From an uncultured Clostridium sp. (GTDB taxonomy: Bacteria; Bacillota; Clostridia; TANB77; CAG-508): a DNA stretch of 16,292 bases. The stretch covers positions 1 to 16,292 of the forward strand of contig USBY01000030.1 in the NCBI GenBank assembly GCA_900553015.1. Direction: 5' to 3'. Shown here piece after piece: positions 1-8,888 of this stretch (within the stretch, counting starts at the first letter, position 1; every line of letters starts with the position of its first letter). The translations under genes were made by a program, and so were the position numbers. Under the pieces are notes generated by a model. It had not been told where the DNA came from. It did no database searches and saw only the letters and a list, made by a program, of their open reading frames with translations.

Positions 1-548
1 TAGAAAAAGAAATAACAGGAATAGTAGTAAATGGAGAAAGTAGAACACCAACAAACGGAAAATTAGAAAGAATAGAAATATATAGAAAAGATGTAGAAGA
101 AACAAATATACAAATAGTATATAGAATAAGAGTAATAAACAGTGGAGAAGTAGAAGGAGCAGTAACAATAGAAGATAAACTACCAGAAGGAATGAGTTTA
201 GCAAATAATGACGGAACATGGGAAGAACAAGATGGAGTATTAAGAAAAATAATACCAGAAATAAAACCAGGAGAGACAAAAGAATATACATTAGTACTAA
301 ATTGGAATACAGCAGAAAACAATATGGGGCAAAAGGACAATGAAGTAAGTATAGTAGAAAACCAGAATGTACCAGGATTTGTAGATAACAATGATAAAGA
401 CAATACAGCAACTGCAACAGTTATTATAGCAGTAGAAACAGGAGAATTACCAATAGTTTTAATAGTTGCATTAGTTGTATTAGTAGGATTAGAAACTGTA
501 ACTTTAAGATATGCATATGTACTAACTAAAAGACAAAAAGGAAAATAA
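1..548 (+). CDS. C-terminal part of a DUF11-like surface protein (5' truncated by window edge)
   Basis: The frame is open from the left edge (first full codon at base 3), so the gene starts outside the window; the internal ATG at 192 is not a convincing start. About 60 residues into the visible part is a DUF11-like motif: a 'VINSGEVEGAVTIEDKLPEG' stretch followed by 'IKPGETKEYTL', typical of repeats in cell-wall proteins of Gram-positive bacteria. The C-terminus has a hydrophobic membrane segment (about 23 residues, beginning at ELPIVLIV) and a short basic tail ending TKRQKGK. This fits a surface protein anchored at its C-terminus. The pre-helix sequence reads ETGELP, not LPXTG, so sortase processing is uncertain. 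A terminator follows directly, so this gene is transcriptionally separate from the operon downstream. The role (adhesion or envelope structure) is inferred only. Confidence 0.8.
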   Translation, partial: EKEITGIVVNGESRTPTNGKLERIEIYRKDVEETNIQIVYRIRVINSGEVEGAVTIEDKLPEGMSLANNDGTWEEQDGVLRKIIPEIKPGETKEYTLVLNWNTAENNMGQKDNEVSIVENQNVPGFVDNNDKDNTATATVIIAVETGELPIVLIVALVVLVGLETVTLRYAYVLTKRQKGK

Positions 549-563
549 AACAAAAAACGACTA

Positions 564-603
564 AAAAAGGAACTAAGATATAAAAATACCTTAGTTCCTT
601 TTT
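564..603 (+). terminator. Rho-independent terminator of the upstream surface-protein gene
   Basis: A perfect 14-bp inverted repeat (564-577 with 590-603, AAAAAGGAACTAAG against its complement) encloses a 12-nt loop, with A-tract and T-tract at the stem base. It lies 16 nt after the stop codon at 546-548. A second, overlapping hairpin is possible (CCTTAG at 589-594 with CTAAGG at 606-611), but the 14-bp stem should dominate. Confidence 0.9.
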
Positions 604-851
604 CCCTAAGGGGTTTAAAAGATACAATGAAAGAACAACGACAATAAAAAACATATTTTTTAAAATGTCATAATAATTTAATATTAAAAAAAATAAAGAA
701 GTGAAAAACTTCAAAATAACCTTCCGTAAAGAGGTAGAAGTAAACAAAATGAAATCAAAAAAAATGGAAAAATCTATATATTGAAATGAAATTTTTTCTA
801 TGATAACATTTTTTTGATATAAACAAAACAAATAGGAGAGGGAAAAGAGCT
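604..851. other. AT-rich intergenic region before the F1-like operon
   Basis: About 250 bases carry no credible gene. An antisense reading frame here encodes only a Phe/Leu/Ile-rich low-complexity peptide and overlaps the terminator. The promoter of the long downstream operon should lie here. Candidate elements are TTGAAA at 781-786 and TATGAT at 799-804, but their 12-nt spacing is too short for a sigma-A promoter, so I do not call one. A small GAAGT/ACTTC hairpin sits at 698-712. The last part holds the ribosome binding site AGGAGAGGG (834-842) of the next gene. Confidence 0.5.
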
Positions 852-3800
852 ATGAAAAAATACATATTTTTTATAGTAGGCATTGGAATAATTCTAGCAG
901 GATTATTAGTTTATAATGTTTACAATGTGCAAAAAGAAAATACCAAAGTTTTTGAAGACCCTGGATATATATTGCAAAGTGCAAGTAGTCAGAGCCAAAA
1001 AATAGATAAGTATTATTTCAATGCAGATGAGGAATACAAAATTAAAAATAATCAAAAGGTTATTTTTAAAGATACCAGCGGAGATGAAGTTACAACAGGA
1101 AAAGATAACTTCATACACTATAATAATGGATCTATAAGTAGTTTAAAGAAAGGTGTATTAATAAACCTTGCTAATATAGAACAAGATCCAATTACATATT
1201 ATAGTATCGCTGCAAACCAAGTAGTAAACAAACAAGGTGATAACTATTGGATAAATCATCTAAATGGAAGACTACAATTTACTAATTTAATATGGAAAAT
1301 TTCTGATACTAAATATTTAATAGCTGGAAATGGAATGACAGTGTCATTTAATGATGGAACAACAAAAGAAATAAATGGTTATTTAGAATTAGAATATTTA
1401 GATAATCAAGTTATAAAAATATATAATCAAGAAATTATATATCAAACAATTTCTAGCAATGTAAATATTTCTTTACCAGATAATATAGAGATAAATTTAG
1501 AAAGCAAAGCTGTTAGCAAAAATGGACAAACAAGAATGAACCTTGCTAATATGGTAATTGATTCTGATGATAATGTAGAAATACAAGAAGAAGTTAAAGA
1601 AGAAAATAATGACAGAAATGAAATAGAAGGTATTTTACAAAATCAATTAGATGAAAGAGAAGCACAGCAAGCAGAAGAAGCAGCAAATGCAAACAACGGA
1701 GGAGCATCAGGAAACGGAGGAACAGCTGGACAAGGTGATAGTGTACAAACTGGTGAAGGTGAAGCCGGAACAGCTGGAGAAGGAGGTTCAAGTTCTTCTA
1801 ATTCACAAACAGGTGGAGGAACAGAATCTATAGTACAAGACCTACCAGAATTAGTAGCACCTGTATTTAATGTAGAAAGTTTTGATGTAGACTCTATTAG
1901 TATAAATGCTCAAATAACAATTCAAGATGATGAAGCAAGACTTGTTAGAAATCCATACATAAAAATATTAGAGAACTCTACTGGTAAAACAGTATATGCA
2001 AGAGAAGAAGCAATAGGAACATATAATATAGATGTTTCAGTTTCAACATTAACACCAAATACAGACTATACATTAGTAGTAGAATCTGCATATGATGTAG
2101 ATGGAATAACATATACTAAGAACTTTGTATACAAAATATTTAGAACAAAAAGTGTTGGAATAACATTTGAAAAAGATGTATTTACAAATAGCTCTTTAAA
2201 ATTTAAAGTTTCTGTAGATCCAGATTCAAAAGTAAAGAGTGCACAATTATCTTTAGTATCAAGTTCAGGAACAGTAGACCAAACATATGAAGTAGGAAAT
2301 GGAACTTTAGCAGGACAAACAGCAGAATTCATAGGACTAGAATCAAATACAGAATATACAATTAAATTAACAAATGTATTATATGATGGACAAATAATTT
2401 CAAATGGATTTGAACAAGAAGTAACATTTAGAACATTAAAAGATAAACCAGAAATAAGTGGACCATCATATGAAATGGATAAAAGAAATTCTACATTTAC
2501 ATTAAGCATAACAAATGTAGTAGATCCAGATAATGGTATACAAGGATATAGATTTGAAGTATATGATACAAGAACAGGATTAGATGAAGCACCTGTATAT
2601 ACAAAAGAAGTTACAAACAAAGAAGAAGTAATTGTAAATGTTGACGAAAAAGTTTTATCAAGAGGTGTACCTTATACATTCAAAGTAATTGCATTATTTA
2701 ATGATAATGAAAAAATTGTTGAGTACGAAAGCGAATATAGTGACATAATGAAAATGGATGGTGTTGCTTTCCCAACAGTTAGATTTGAAAAAGAAACAAT
2801 TACATATGAAAGAATACAAGGAAAATTAATTATAGAAGATCCAAACAACACAATAAGTACAGCAGAAAATAATGACTTATTAGTAACATATACAGATTCA
2901 ACAGGATACACAAGACAATTTACATATCAAGGTGGTTTAACTATACCAATTGATATTAATAATTTAAGAAGTAACGAAACATATAAATTTAGAATCTATA
3001 CAACAGTAGACTTAAAAGACGAAAATGACCCAATTGACGAATGTTACATAGGTGGAGCAATTATAAAGACATTAACACCAGATACATTAATGGGAAGTTT
3101 CTTACAAAATAATGATGATACAAGAAATACATTTAACATTAGCTTTAAATTAAGAAGAGTAAATAATGATACAAGTGGAAGTATAGATACAGTAAATCCA
3201 GATGATGAAACATTAACAGATTTGGAAGCAAAAACACTTTCATCATTAGAATTTAGAATTTATGCAGGACAACCAATCGAAAATGCAGATGGAACTGTAA
3301 CTATGCCAGGAAGTCCAATAAGAACAGTTAGTATAAAAGATGAATATTCAGAAGATCCATATAGCAGTAAAATAAAAGAAGAATATTATGATGCTTCAAA
3401 ATCAATAACACCAGCATTCTTTGGAGCAGAGAATAAAGACTTTAAGGATCAAAAATATACAATTCAAGTATTAGGAGCATATGACTATACATATGACGGA
3501 GGAAATAAAATACCTTTAGTAGAAGGACTAGGTTACGATTATTATGTAATAACAGCAAATGGATATATTCCAGATTATCCAACACAAACAGAACAAGCTA
3601 TAGATGTTACACCAATAAGAAATCGTGACGTAACACATCCAAGAGATGAGCTAGAGGCACAAACAATAGTTGGTTATAAAGCACAAGCTAAATATGATAA
3701 TAGTCAAAATTATGCAACAAAAGTTGTATATACAATGGTAGATAGTACAACTGGAAAAGTAATTGGAACACAAGAACTAGAAGTTGGAGAAGATGGAGTT

Positions 3801-6302
3801 ATTCCATCAGCTACATTTAATGTTGGAGACGGTACAAAATATGGAACACAGGATACAGACGAAGCTAGAAGAGGTAATAGTTATTACTTTACATATAAAG
3901 TATATCTAGACTTAAACCATGATGGAACAGGAGAAACAGAATGGCCATTACCAGCAGATAATGTTACACTAAGATCACAAACAGTAACACCACAAAAACA
4001 AGAGCCAAGAATTATAATGTATCCATCAACTTCAACAGAAAATACAATAACATACAAATATAAATGTTCAGATGTAGATAACGCATTAGAAAAAGATGAA
4101 TTTACAGCATATATAAATACAAGTAACAAAAAAGATGTTAAAGCAATAAATGCAAACACGGGAGATAATTTCGAAGAAGTAACTTTCGAAAACCTAATAG
4201 CTGGAAACTTAGATATAAAAACATCAGAAAGAGTAATAAAATCAAATACAGCAATAGAAAAAACATTAGCATATCAATACTTCGAAGGAAAAATAGATAT
4301 ATCTAATTTAACATATAGAGTTGAGTTAGAAGAAAACAGTGTAAGTGTAACTGTAGCTGGAGACGCAGATAAAATCTCTAGAATAACAGCATTAAAAGTA
4401 ACATTTGAAGATACTGCAAGTAAAACAGTTAAAATTGTAAAAGACCTACAAGTAGTAAATAACAATATGTTAACAGTAAGCTTTAATGATATTTCAGATT
4501 TATTAGATTTAGAAACACAAGTAACAGTAGAAGCATACTATGATACAGGAGTTACAGGATATGATACACAAAGTGATTATGTAGCATATCAAAAAGCATA
4601 TAAATCTGGAGAAGAAATATACTACTATGCTATAAATAAAGAAGGAAATTTAGTACCAACAACATCAGTAAATGCAAATATGTTTGAATCAACAAATGCA
4701 AATGATGATAATTCAAGCACAGAAACTTACAATTTAATAAATCCAATAGACAGTAGTATTACAACATTAGCATTAAATTATTCAGAAAATGGATTTAAAT
4801 ATCAAAATGACGTAATTTTACAAAAAGAAATTGGTTTACAAGAATTAACTTCAGATGGAAGCAATATAATTAAATTTAATTTGATTATCCCTGGAATAAG
4901 TATGTTGAAAGATGGTAGCACAAGTGAACTAGACATAAATGAAGAATTAGATAGAGTACAAATTAAAGCTACATTAATAAGTAAAGATTCAATAGAAATA
5001 AAAGATAACAAAATAATAGCAGAGATTTGGAAAACAGATGAAAACTTAAGTAACAGCGAAAAAATAAGAGAAGATGAAATACCAGTAAGTGATTTTGCTG
5101 GAACAATCGAAATAGGAAACTTAGAACCAAAAACATACTATTATGTAAGATTTAAAGCATATATAAGAAATAAAAATGAAGCATCACAAGAATATACAGA
5201 AAAATATTTATACGATGTAGATGCAGATACAGTTGGTAGATACTATTACTTCTCTACATTAGCAAATGTAAATGTAGACAATATAAATGTAGTATATGAA
5301 CCAATATCATATAGTGAAAAGAACATAAAAGTAACATATACACTAGATAAAGTATTAGGATACCAAAAATTAAGACATGTAATCTACAGATGGAGTGATG
5401 AAACACAAGATTATACAGAAGAAGTAGCAAACTTCGAAGATGATTTACCAAAAGCAAAAATGGAAGAACGTGTAGCAGCTAACCCAGGAAGTATATTTAC
5501 TTTCGGAACAAAATATAAAATTGTTATAACACCAATTGCAGTTATAACAGATGAAGATGGTGAAAGAGAAATAGACTTAGGAACAAAAGAACAAGAATTC
5601 TATTTAGAACCATTATCATCACCATTAGTAGCTATTCAAGGTTACCGTCAAGATACAGTATTAGAAGACGGAACAGTTCAAACAGGAACAAAGGTAAGAT
5701 TTACAGTAACAATGTATGATGACGATAGAATAGCTGTAAATGATAAATATACAGTAAAAATATATAATCAAAACTATGAAGATATTACTCCAGAACAATA
5801 TAAAGGAGAATATTCTACAGATGATGTAAATAATGAATTTATATTAGAAAATGTAGCAAAAGATCAAAGCTATACATTAGAAGTAAACTTTGACTTAGAC
5901 TATACAAATGATGGTCAGGAACCATATACACATGACAACAGAAATACAAGAACAGTAGAACCAATAAATGAAAGTGGTATTTCTGCAGGTAATATTACAT
6001 CAGTAAATAACAGTACAGAAACAAATAAGATAGACTTATTATTCTACAACAGTTATAAAATTACAGAAATCAAACAAATAAAATATTCTATCTATAATAC
6101 AAGTGGATATAACCAAAGTGATACAGAAGACTTTACACCAAAGCAAACTACTTCTGTAACAGATAATGAAACATACTATTCATTTACATTAAATAAAAAC
6201 TTACCAACAGAAGGTAGATACTATATAGAAATACAATTCTTAGATGCAAATGGCGACATTGTAGACACAGCAAGTGTAGAACATATTTACATTGCAAACT
6301 AA
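852..6302 (+). CDS. Giant type II membrane-anchored extracytoplasmic protein with Fn3-like repeats
   Basis: This 1816-residue protein starts at ATG 852 after AGGAGAGGG. Residues 5-24 form one hydrophobic segment with no lipobox and no clear cleavage site, so it is probably an N-terminal anchor with the rest outside. Residues about 30-255 form a beta-rich domain containing KISDTKYLIAGN (149-160), related to domains in the 6355 and 13211 genes. Residues about 279-326 are a Gly/Ser/Thr/Glu-rich flexible linker. The remaining ~1480 residues look like serial Fn3-type domains: the F-strand signature (L-x-P/S-N-T-x-Y and variants) recurs near residues 401, 496, 604, 705, 1424 and 1668, the first four about 95-110 residues apart. 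There is no C-terminal anchor or sorting signal. It is the first gene of the F1-like ATPase operon. A role as a long fibre or adhesin worked on by the ATPase is inference; the exact domain count needs a profile search. Confidence 0.85.
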   Translation: MKKYIFFIVGIGIILAGLLVYNVYNVQKENTKVFEDPGYILQSASSQSQKIDKYYFNADEEYKIKNNQKVIFKDTSGDEVTTGKDNFIHYNNGSISSLKKGVLINLANIEQDPITYYSIAANQVVNKQGDNYWINHLNGRLQFTNLIWKISDTKYLIAGNGMTVSFNDGTTKEINGYLELEYLDNQVIKIYNQEIIYQTISSNVNISLPDNIEINLESKAVSKNGQTRMNLANMVIDSDDNVEIQEEVKEENNDRNEIEGILQNQLDEREAQQAEEAANANNGGASGNGGTAGQGDSVQTGEGEAGTAGEGGSSSSNSQTGGGTESIVQDLPELVAPVFNVESFDVDSISINAQITIQDDEARLVRNPYIKILENSTGKTVYAREEAIGTYNIDVSVSTLTPNTDYTLVVESAYDVDGITYTKNFVYKIFRTKSVGITFEKDVFTNSSLKFKVSVDPDSKVKSAQLSLVSSSGTVDQTYEVGNGTLAGQTAEFIGLESNTEYTIKLTNVLYDGQIISNGFEQEVTFRTLKDKPEISGPSYEMDKRNSTFTLSITNVVDPDNGIQGYRFEVYDTRTGLDEAPVYTKEVTNKEEVIVNVDEKVLSRGVPYTFKVIALFNDNEKIVEYESEYSDIMKMDGVAFPTVRFEKETITYERIQGKLIIEDPNNTISTAENNDLLVTYTDSTGYTRQFTYQGGLTIPIDINNLRSNETYKFRIYTTVDLKDENDPIDECYIGGAIIKTLTPDTLMGSFLQNNDDTRNTFNISFKLRRVNNDTSGSIDTVNPDDETLTDLEAKTLSSLEFRIYAGQPIENADGTVTMPGSPIRTVSIKDEYSEDPYSSKIKEEYYDASKSITPAFFGAENKDFKDQKYTIQVLGAYDYTYDGGNKIPLVEGLGYDYYVITANGYIPDYPTQTEQAIDVTPIRNRDVTHPRDELEAQTIVGYKAQAKYDNSQNYATKVVYTMVDSTTGKVIGTQELEVGEDGVIPSATFNVGDGTKYGTQDTDEARRGNSYYFTYKVYLDLNHDGTGETEWPLPADNVTLRSQTVTPQKQEPRIIMYPSTSTENTITYKYKCSDVDNALEKDEFTAYINTSNKKDVKAINANTGDNFEEVTFENLIAGNLDIKTSERVIKSNTAIEKTLAYQYFEGKIDISNLTYRVELEENSVSVTVAGDADKISRITALKVTFEDTASKTVKIVKDLQVVNNNMLTVSFNDISDLLDLETQVTVEAYYDTGVTGYDTQSDYVAYQKAYKSGEEIYYYAINKEGNLVPTTSVNANMFESTNANDDNSSTETYNLINPIDSSITTLALNYSENGFKYQNDVILQKEIGLQELTSDGSNIIKFNLIIPGISMLKDGSTSELDINEELDRVQIKATLISKDSIEIKDNKIIAEIWKTDENLSNSEKIREDEIPVSDFAGTIEIGNLEPKTYYYVRFKAYIRNKNEASQEYTEKYLYDVDADTVGRYYYFSTLANVNVDNINVVYEPISYSEKNIKVTYTLDKVLGYQKLRHVIYRWSDETQDYTEEVANFEDDLPKAKMEERVAANPGSIFTFGTKYKIVITPIAVITDEDGEREIDLGTKEQEFYLEPLSSPLVAIQGYRQDTVLEDGTVQTGTKVRFTVTMYDDDRIAVNDKYTVKIYNQNYEDITPEQYKGEYSTDDVNNEFILENVAKDQSYTLEVNFDLDYTNDGQEPYTHDNRNTRTVEPINESGISAGNITSVNNSTETNKIDLLFYNSYKITEIKQIKYSIYNTSGYNQSDTEDFTPKQTTSVTDNETYYSFTLNKNLPTEGRYYIEIQFLDANGDIVDTASVEHIYIAN

Positions 6303-6307
6303 ATAAC

Positions 6308-6326
6308 GGGGGAATAAACTTCCCCC
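6308..6326 (+). other. Intercistronic GC hairpin between the giant gene and the rest of the operon
   Basis: GGGGGAA (6308-6314) and TTCCCCC (6320-6326) form a 7-bp stem with a 5-nt loop six bases after the stop codon. It is very GC-rich against its surroundings and is not followed by a T-run, so it is unlikely to be a full terminator. It may stabilise the upstream mRNA end or adjust the ratio of the giant protein to the ATPase subunits; that is inference. Confidence 0.6.
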
Positions 6327-6354
6327 TCTATACTAAAAAATAGGGGTGAATAAT

Positions 6355-7830
6355 TTGAGAGCATTAACAGCAGGAAATAAAAAAAGATTTGCAATCTTTG
6401 CAATTATAATAATCATAATAATCATATTATTAATTACTTGTCTACGATTAGCCTTAAAACATGAAGTAGAGGAATACCAAATAGAAAGTAATGTAACATT
6501 ATATGATAGTGAATATGAACCATTACAACCAGAAGAAGCTGGTACAATAACAAAAAAATGGGATGGAAATTATTATTTAACAGTAGATAATACAAACGAA
6601 ACATATAAATTAAATCCAGAAGTAGTAAGCTTTAATGGAAATAATTCACAAGTAACATTATATGGAGATGTTTTTAAAGTATTATTAGATGGACAAGTAG
6701 AAAAATATTCTAAAGATACAACAATTAAAAATACTTCAGAAGATAGTTTTTACAAAATAGCAGATAGAGAATATTTAATGATAGGTAATTCTATAAAAAA
6801 TGAATCTGGAAGTATTAGTACTTCAAAATATTTATATATAATTATAGATAAATCAGGAAATACTTTATTATTAAATAATCAAATATATGCAAAAACTATA
6901 AATCCAATCGTACTTTCTACAAATTCATATACATTTGATATAGCAAACGAAAAACTAATTGTAGGAAATGACGAAATAGATTTAAAGAAAATTATAGGAA
7001 GTTCTAATGAATATGTAGAAAAAGATGAAGAAAAGGATATAGATTGGCAAAATCTTATACCTGACAATCAAGGAACTTCAAGTAGTAACAATGGATCAGA
7101 AGGTACTCAAAATTCTGATGGAACTACAAATAATCAAGGTGGAGTTCAAACAGGAACAGGAACAAATGCTGGAACTTCAAATGGAGGAAGCGGAAGTTCA
7201 ACAGGTGGAGACACAATAATAAATAACAACACAGAAACAAATAAAACACCATTATCTAAGAGTGTAAGTTTAAGAGGGGCAATCGCTACATCTTCTTATA
7301 TAGATATAGAATATGCAGTATCTGACCCAGAAAACAGATATCAAACAGTATATGCATTTATAGAAGCTGTAGGATATGAAAACACAATAGCCTTAGATAA
7401 AAATACTACAACATACAGATTAACAGACTTAGAGCCAAATACAGAATATAAAATAACTCTAGGTTATAAAGAAATTACAGAAGATAACGAAGTCGTAGAT
7501 AATATAGAAGATGTATTATCTGTAAGGACAACAAAAATTAATGCAAGTTTAGATGTAACAAGAGTATCAACTGGAAGTAAAAAAGTATACTTTAATTTAA
7601 AATTAGATCAAAACTACGCATTTGATTATGCAAAAATTGCACTATATGTTGATGGAGTAAAAGAAAGTGATATGGATGTTAACCTAACAGAAGCTGTAAA
7701 AACAGCTGGATGGTCAAATGTACTTTCATATGAAAACTATGGAAGTGAAATAACATTACAACTTGAAGGAACATCACATGATGGTAGTGTAGTTGAAACA
7801 AATATTCAAGCAAAATATAGAAATTATTAA
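6355..7830 (+). CDS. Type II membrane-anchored protein, shorter relative of the giant Fn3 protein
   Basis: I place the start at TTG 6355, because AGGGGTGA (6342-6349) sits at the right distance; the in-frame GTG at 6346 lies inside that ribosome binding site. The 491-residue product has a short basic N-terminus, a very Ile-rich membrane helix (residues 12-30) and a large ectodomain. The segment ITC at 27-29 is only a weak lipobox (Thr at -1). Residues about 40-225 form a beta-rich domain with KIADREYLMIGN (134-145), matching KISDTKYLIAGN of the preceding protein. A Gly/Ser/Asn/Thr linker (about 236-295) follows, then an Fn3-like domain with the signature LEPNTEYKITL, then a final beta-rich domain. 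The architecture is therefore the same as the giant protein with far fewer repeats. The c-subunit gene follows after 18 nt. Function is unknown; a partner or base for the fibre is plausible. Confidence 0.82.
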   Translation: MRALTAGNKKRFAIFAIIIIIIIILLITCLRLALKHEVEEYQIESNVTLYDSEYEPLQPEEAGTITKKWDGNYYLTVDNTNETYKLNPEVVSFNGNNSQVTLYGDVFKVLLDGQVEKYSKDTTIKNTSEDSFYKIADREYLMIGNSIKNESGSISTSKYLYIIIDKSGNTLLLNNQIYAKTINPIVLSTNSYTFDIANEKLIVGNDEIDLKKIIGSSNEYVEKDEEKDIDWQNLIPDNQGTSSSNNGSEGTQNSDGTTNNQGGVQTGTGTNAGTSNGGSGSSTGGDTIINNNTETNKTPLSKSVSLRGAIATSSYIDIEYAVSDPENRYQTVYAFIEAVGYENTIALDKNTTTYRLTDLEPNTEYKITLGYKEITEDNEVVDNIEDVLSVRTTKINASLDVTRVSTGSKKVYFNLKLDQNYAFDYAKIALYVDGVKESDMDVNLTEAVKTAGWSNVLSYENYGSEITLQLEGTSHDGSVVETNIQAKYRNY

Positions 7831-7848
7831 AAGGGAGGTTGAACAAAC

Positions 7849-8094
7849 ATGGAGCAAATTTTAGTTGCAACAATGAGTAGCATTGGTTGGATGCTAGGAT
7901 TAACATTCCTTGGTTTAGGAATTGGAATCGGAATCTTAGGTTCAAAAGTAGCAGAAGCTGTAGGTAGAAACCCAGAAACAAAAAGTGATATTGTACATTC
8001 AGTAATGACAATATTAATAGTAGTTGCAATATTCTTATTACTACTATTCGCATTTATATTTTTATTATTATTTTACAATCCTTTAACAGTATAG
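7849..8094 (+). CDS. atpE: F-type c-ring subunit homologue lacking the ion-binding carboxylate
   Basis: This 81-residue helical hairpin has a strong AAGGGAGGT ribosome binding site at 7831-7839. Helix 1 carries the tight-packing glycine series LGLGIGIGILG (21-31). The polar loop is VGRNPE (38-43), the counterpart of the canonical ARQPE loop that contacts gamma and epsilon. In ordinary c subunits the essential Glu/Asp is 20 residues after the loop Arg; here Arg40 + 20 is Ala60. Helix 2 (about 48-76) contains no Asp or Glu at all; the only acid near it is Asp47 in the loop, and helix 1 has none buried. The subunit should still form a ring and bind the F1 rotor but should not carry H+ or Na+. 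The symbol marks homology only; it is unlikely to be the cell's housekeeping ATP synthase subunit. Confidence 0.9.
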   Translation: MEQILVATMSSIGWMLGLTFLGLGIGIGILGSKVAEAVGRNPETKSDIVHSVMTILIVVAIFLLLLFAFIFLLLFYNPLTV

Positions 8095-8106
8095 TAGGTG
8101 AAAGTT

Positions 8107-8871
8107 ATGGAACTAATAATACCAGCGGTTGTAATAGTCTTAATAATGTTTATCTTCACATTCTTTATGTTTAAGAATTTAGTAAAAAGAATAAATAATA
8201 GTACTAAAAAGTACTTCTTAGATAAACTACAAGATTTCGACTATATAATAGCTGAAAAAGAAAAAGAAATAGAAATATTATCAGAACAAATTAAACGTTT
8301 AAACGAAGCTAAACAACAAGGAGAAAATGGGGAAATTGTAGAAATACCAGAAATTAAAAAGCCAGAAGAAAAAATAGTATACGATATCCCAACTCCAGAG
8401 TTTAGAGAGGCAGGATTCTTTAAGAATTACAAAGGTTTAAACAAAGAATTTGATGTTGATGAAGAAAAGATTCTAAAAGACTTTATAAAAGTACATGAAA
8501 AAGATGATACTACAGAATATAAAGAACTTTCTGCATTTTCTGAATTATTTACACAAAATGCAATTTATGAATCTTTAACACTAACACCAGAAGAACAATT
8601 AGATTTGGTAGAAAGTGTATTAACTGAAAAGAATAAATCTTATGTAGAACCAATTATTAAAACAATAAAGGATTTTAATGTTTTAGAAATGTTGGACAAA
8701 ATAAAAGAAAGAATGGACAAAATTTCTCCAACAATATATGTATATGTTAGTGGAGATAGTAACAAGAACTACGATTATTTAAGTTCTAAAATAAAAACAC
8801 AATTATTTAAGAACATGTCTAAAGGTATTATTATAGAATACAAAGACAAATTATATGACTATAGTATATAA
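8107..8871 (+). CDS. b-delta-like peripheral stalk subunit of the F1-like ATPase
   Basis: ATG 8107 is preferred over the in-frame GTG at 8098, because the AGGTGA ribosome binding site (8096-8101) covers that GTG. The 254-residue product has an N-terminal membrane helix (2-22), a charged coiled coil (about 35-70, rich in Glu/Lys), an acidic Pro-containing linker (about 75-105) and a helical C-terminal half. Its last residues, SKGIIIEYKDKLYDYSI, resemble the conserved end of F1 delta/OSCP (GG-x-x-x-x-x-GD-x-x-x-D-x-S-I/V). I read it as subunit b and a delta-like head in one chain, filling the peripheral stalk position between the membrane and the alpha3beta3 head. It lies between the c and alpha genes, where atpF and atpH are normally found. 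The delta assignment rests on the C-terminal motif and context, so it is moderate. Confidence 0.7.
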   Translation: MELIIPAVVIVLIMFIFTFFMFKNLVKRINNSTKKYFLDKLQDFDYIIAEKEKEIEILSEQIKRLNEAKQQGENGEIVEIPEIKKPEEKIVYDIPTPEFREAGFFKNYKGLNKEFDVDEEKILKDFIKVHEKDDTTEYKELSAFSELFTQNAIYESLTLTPEEQLDLVESVLTEKNKSYVEPIIKTIKDFNVLEMLDKIKERMDKISPTIYVYVSGDSNKNYDYLSSKIKTQLFKNMSKGIIIEYKDKLYDYSI

Positions 8872-8888
8872 GGAAAAAGGGTGAAGAA

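Noticed and set aside
781..804. Promoter TTGAAA / TATGAT before the operon
   Set aside because: The spacing is only 12 nt, too short for a sigma-A promoter.
526..831. Antisense open frame of 101 codons between the first two genes
   Set aside because: It encodes a Phe/Leu/Ile low-complexity peptide and runs across the strong terminator and the preceding gene end.
2066..2620. Antisense open frame of 184 codons inside the giant Fn3 gene
   Set aside because: The AT-rich, low-stop composition of the sense codons explains it; no ribosome binding site or motif.
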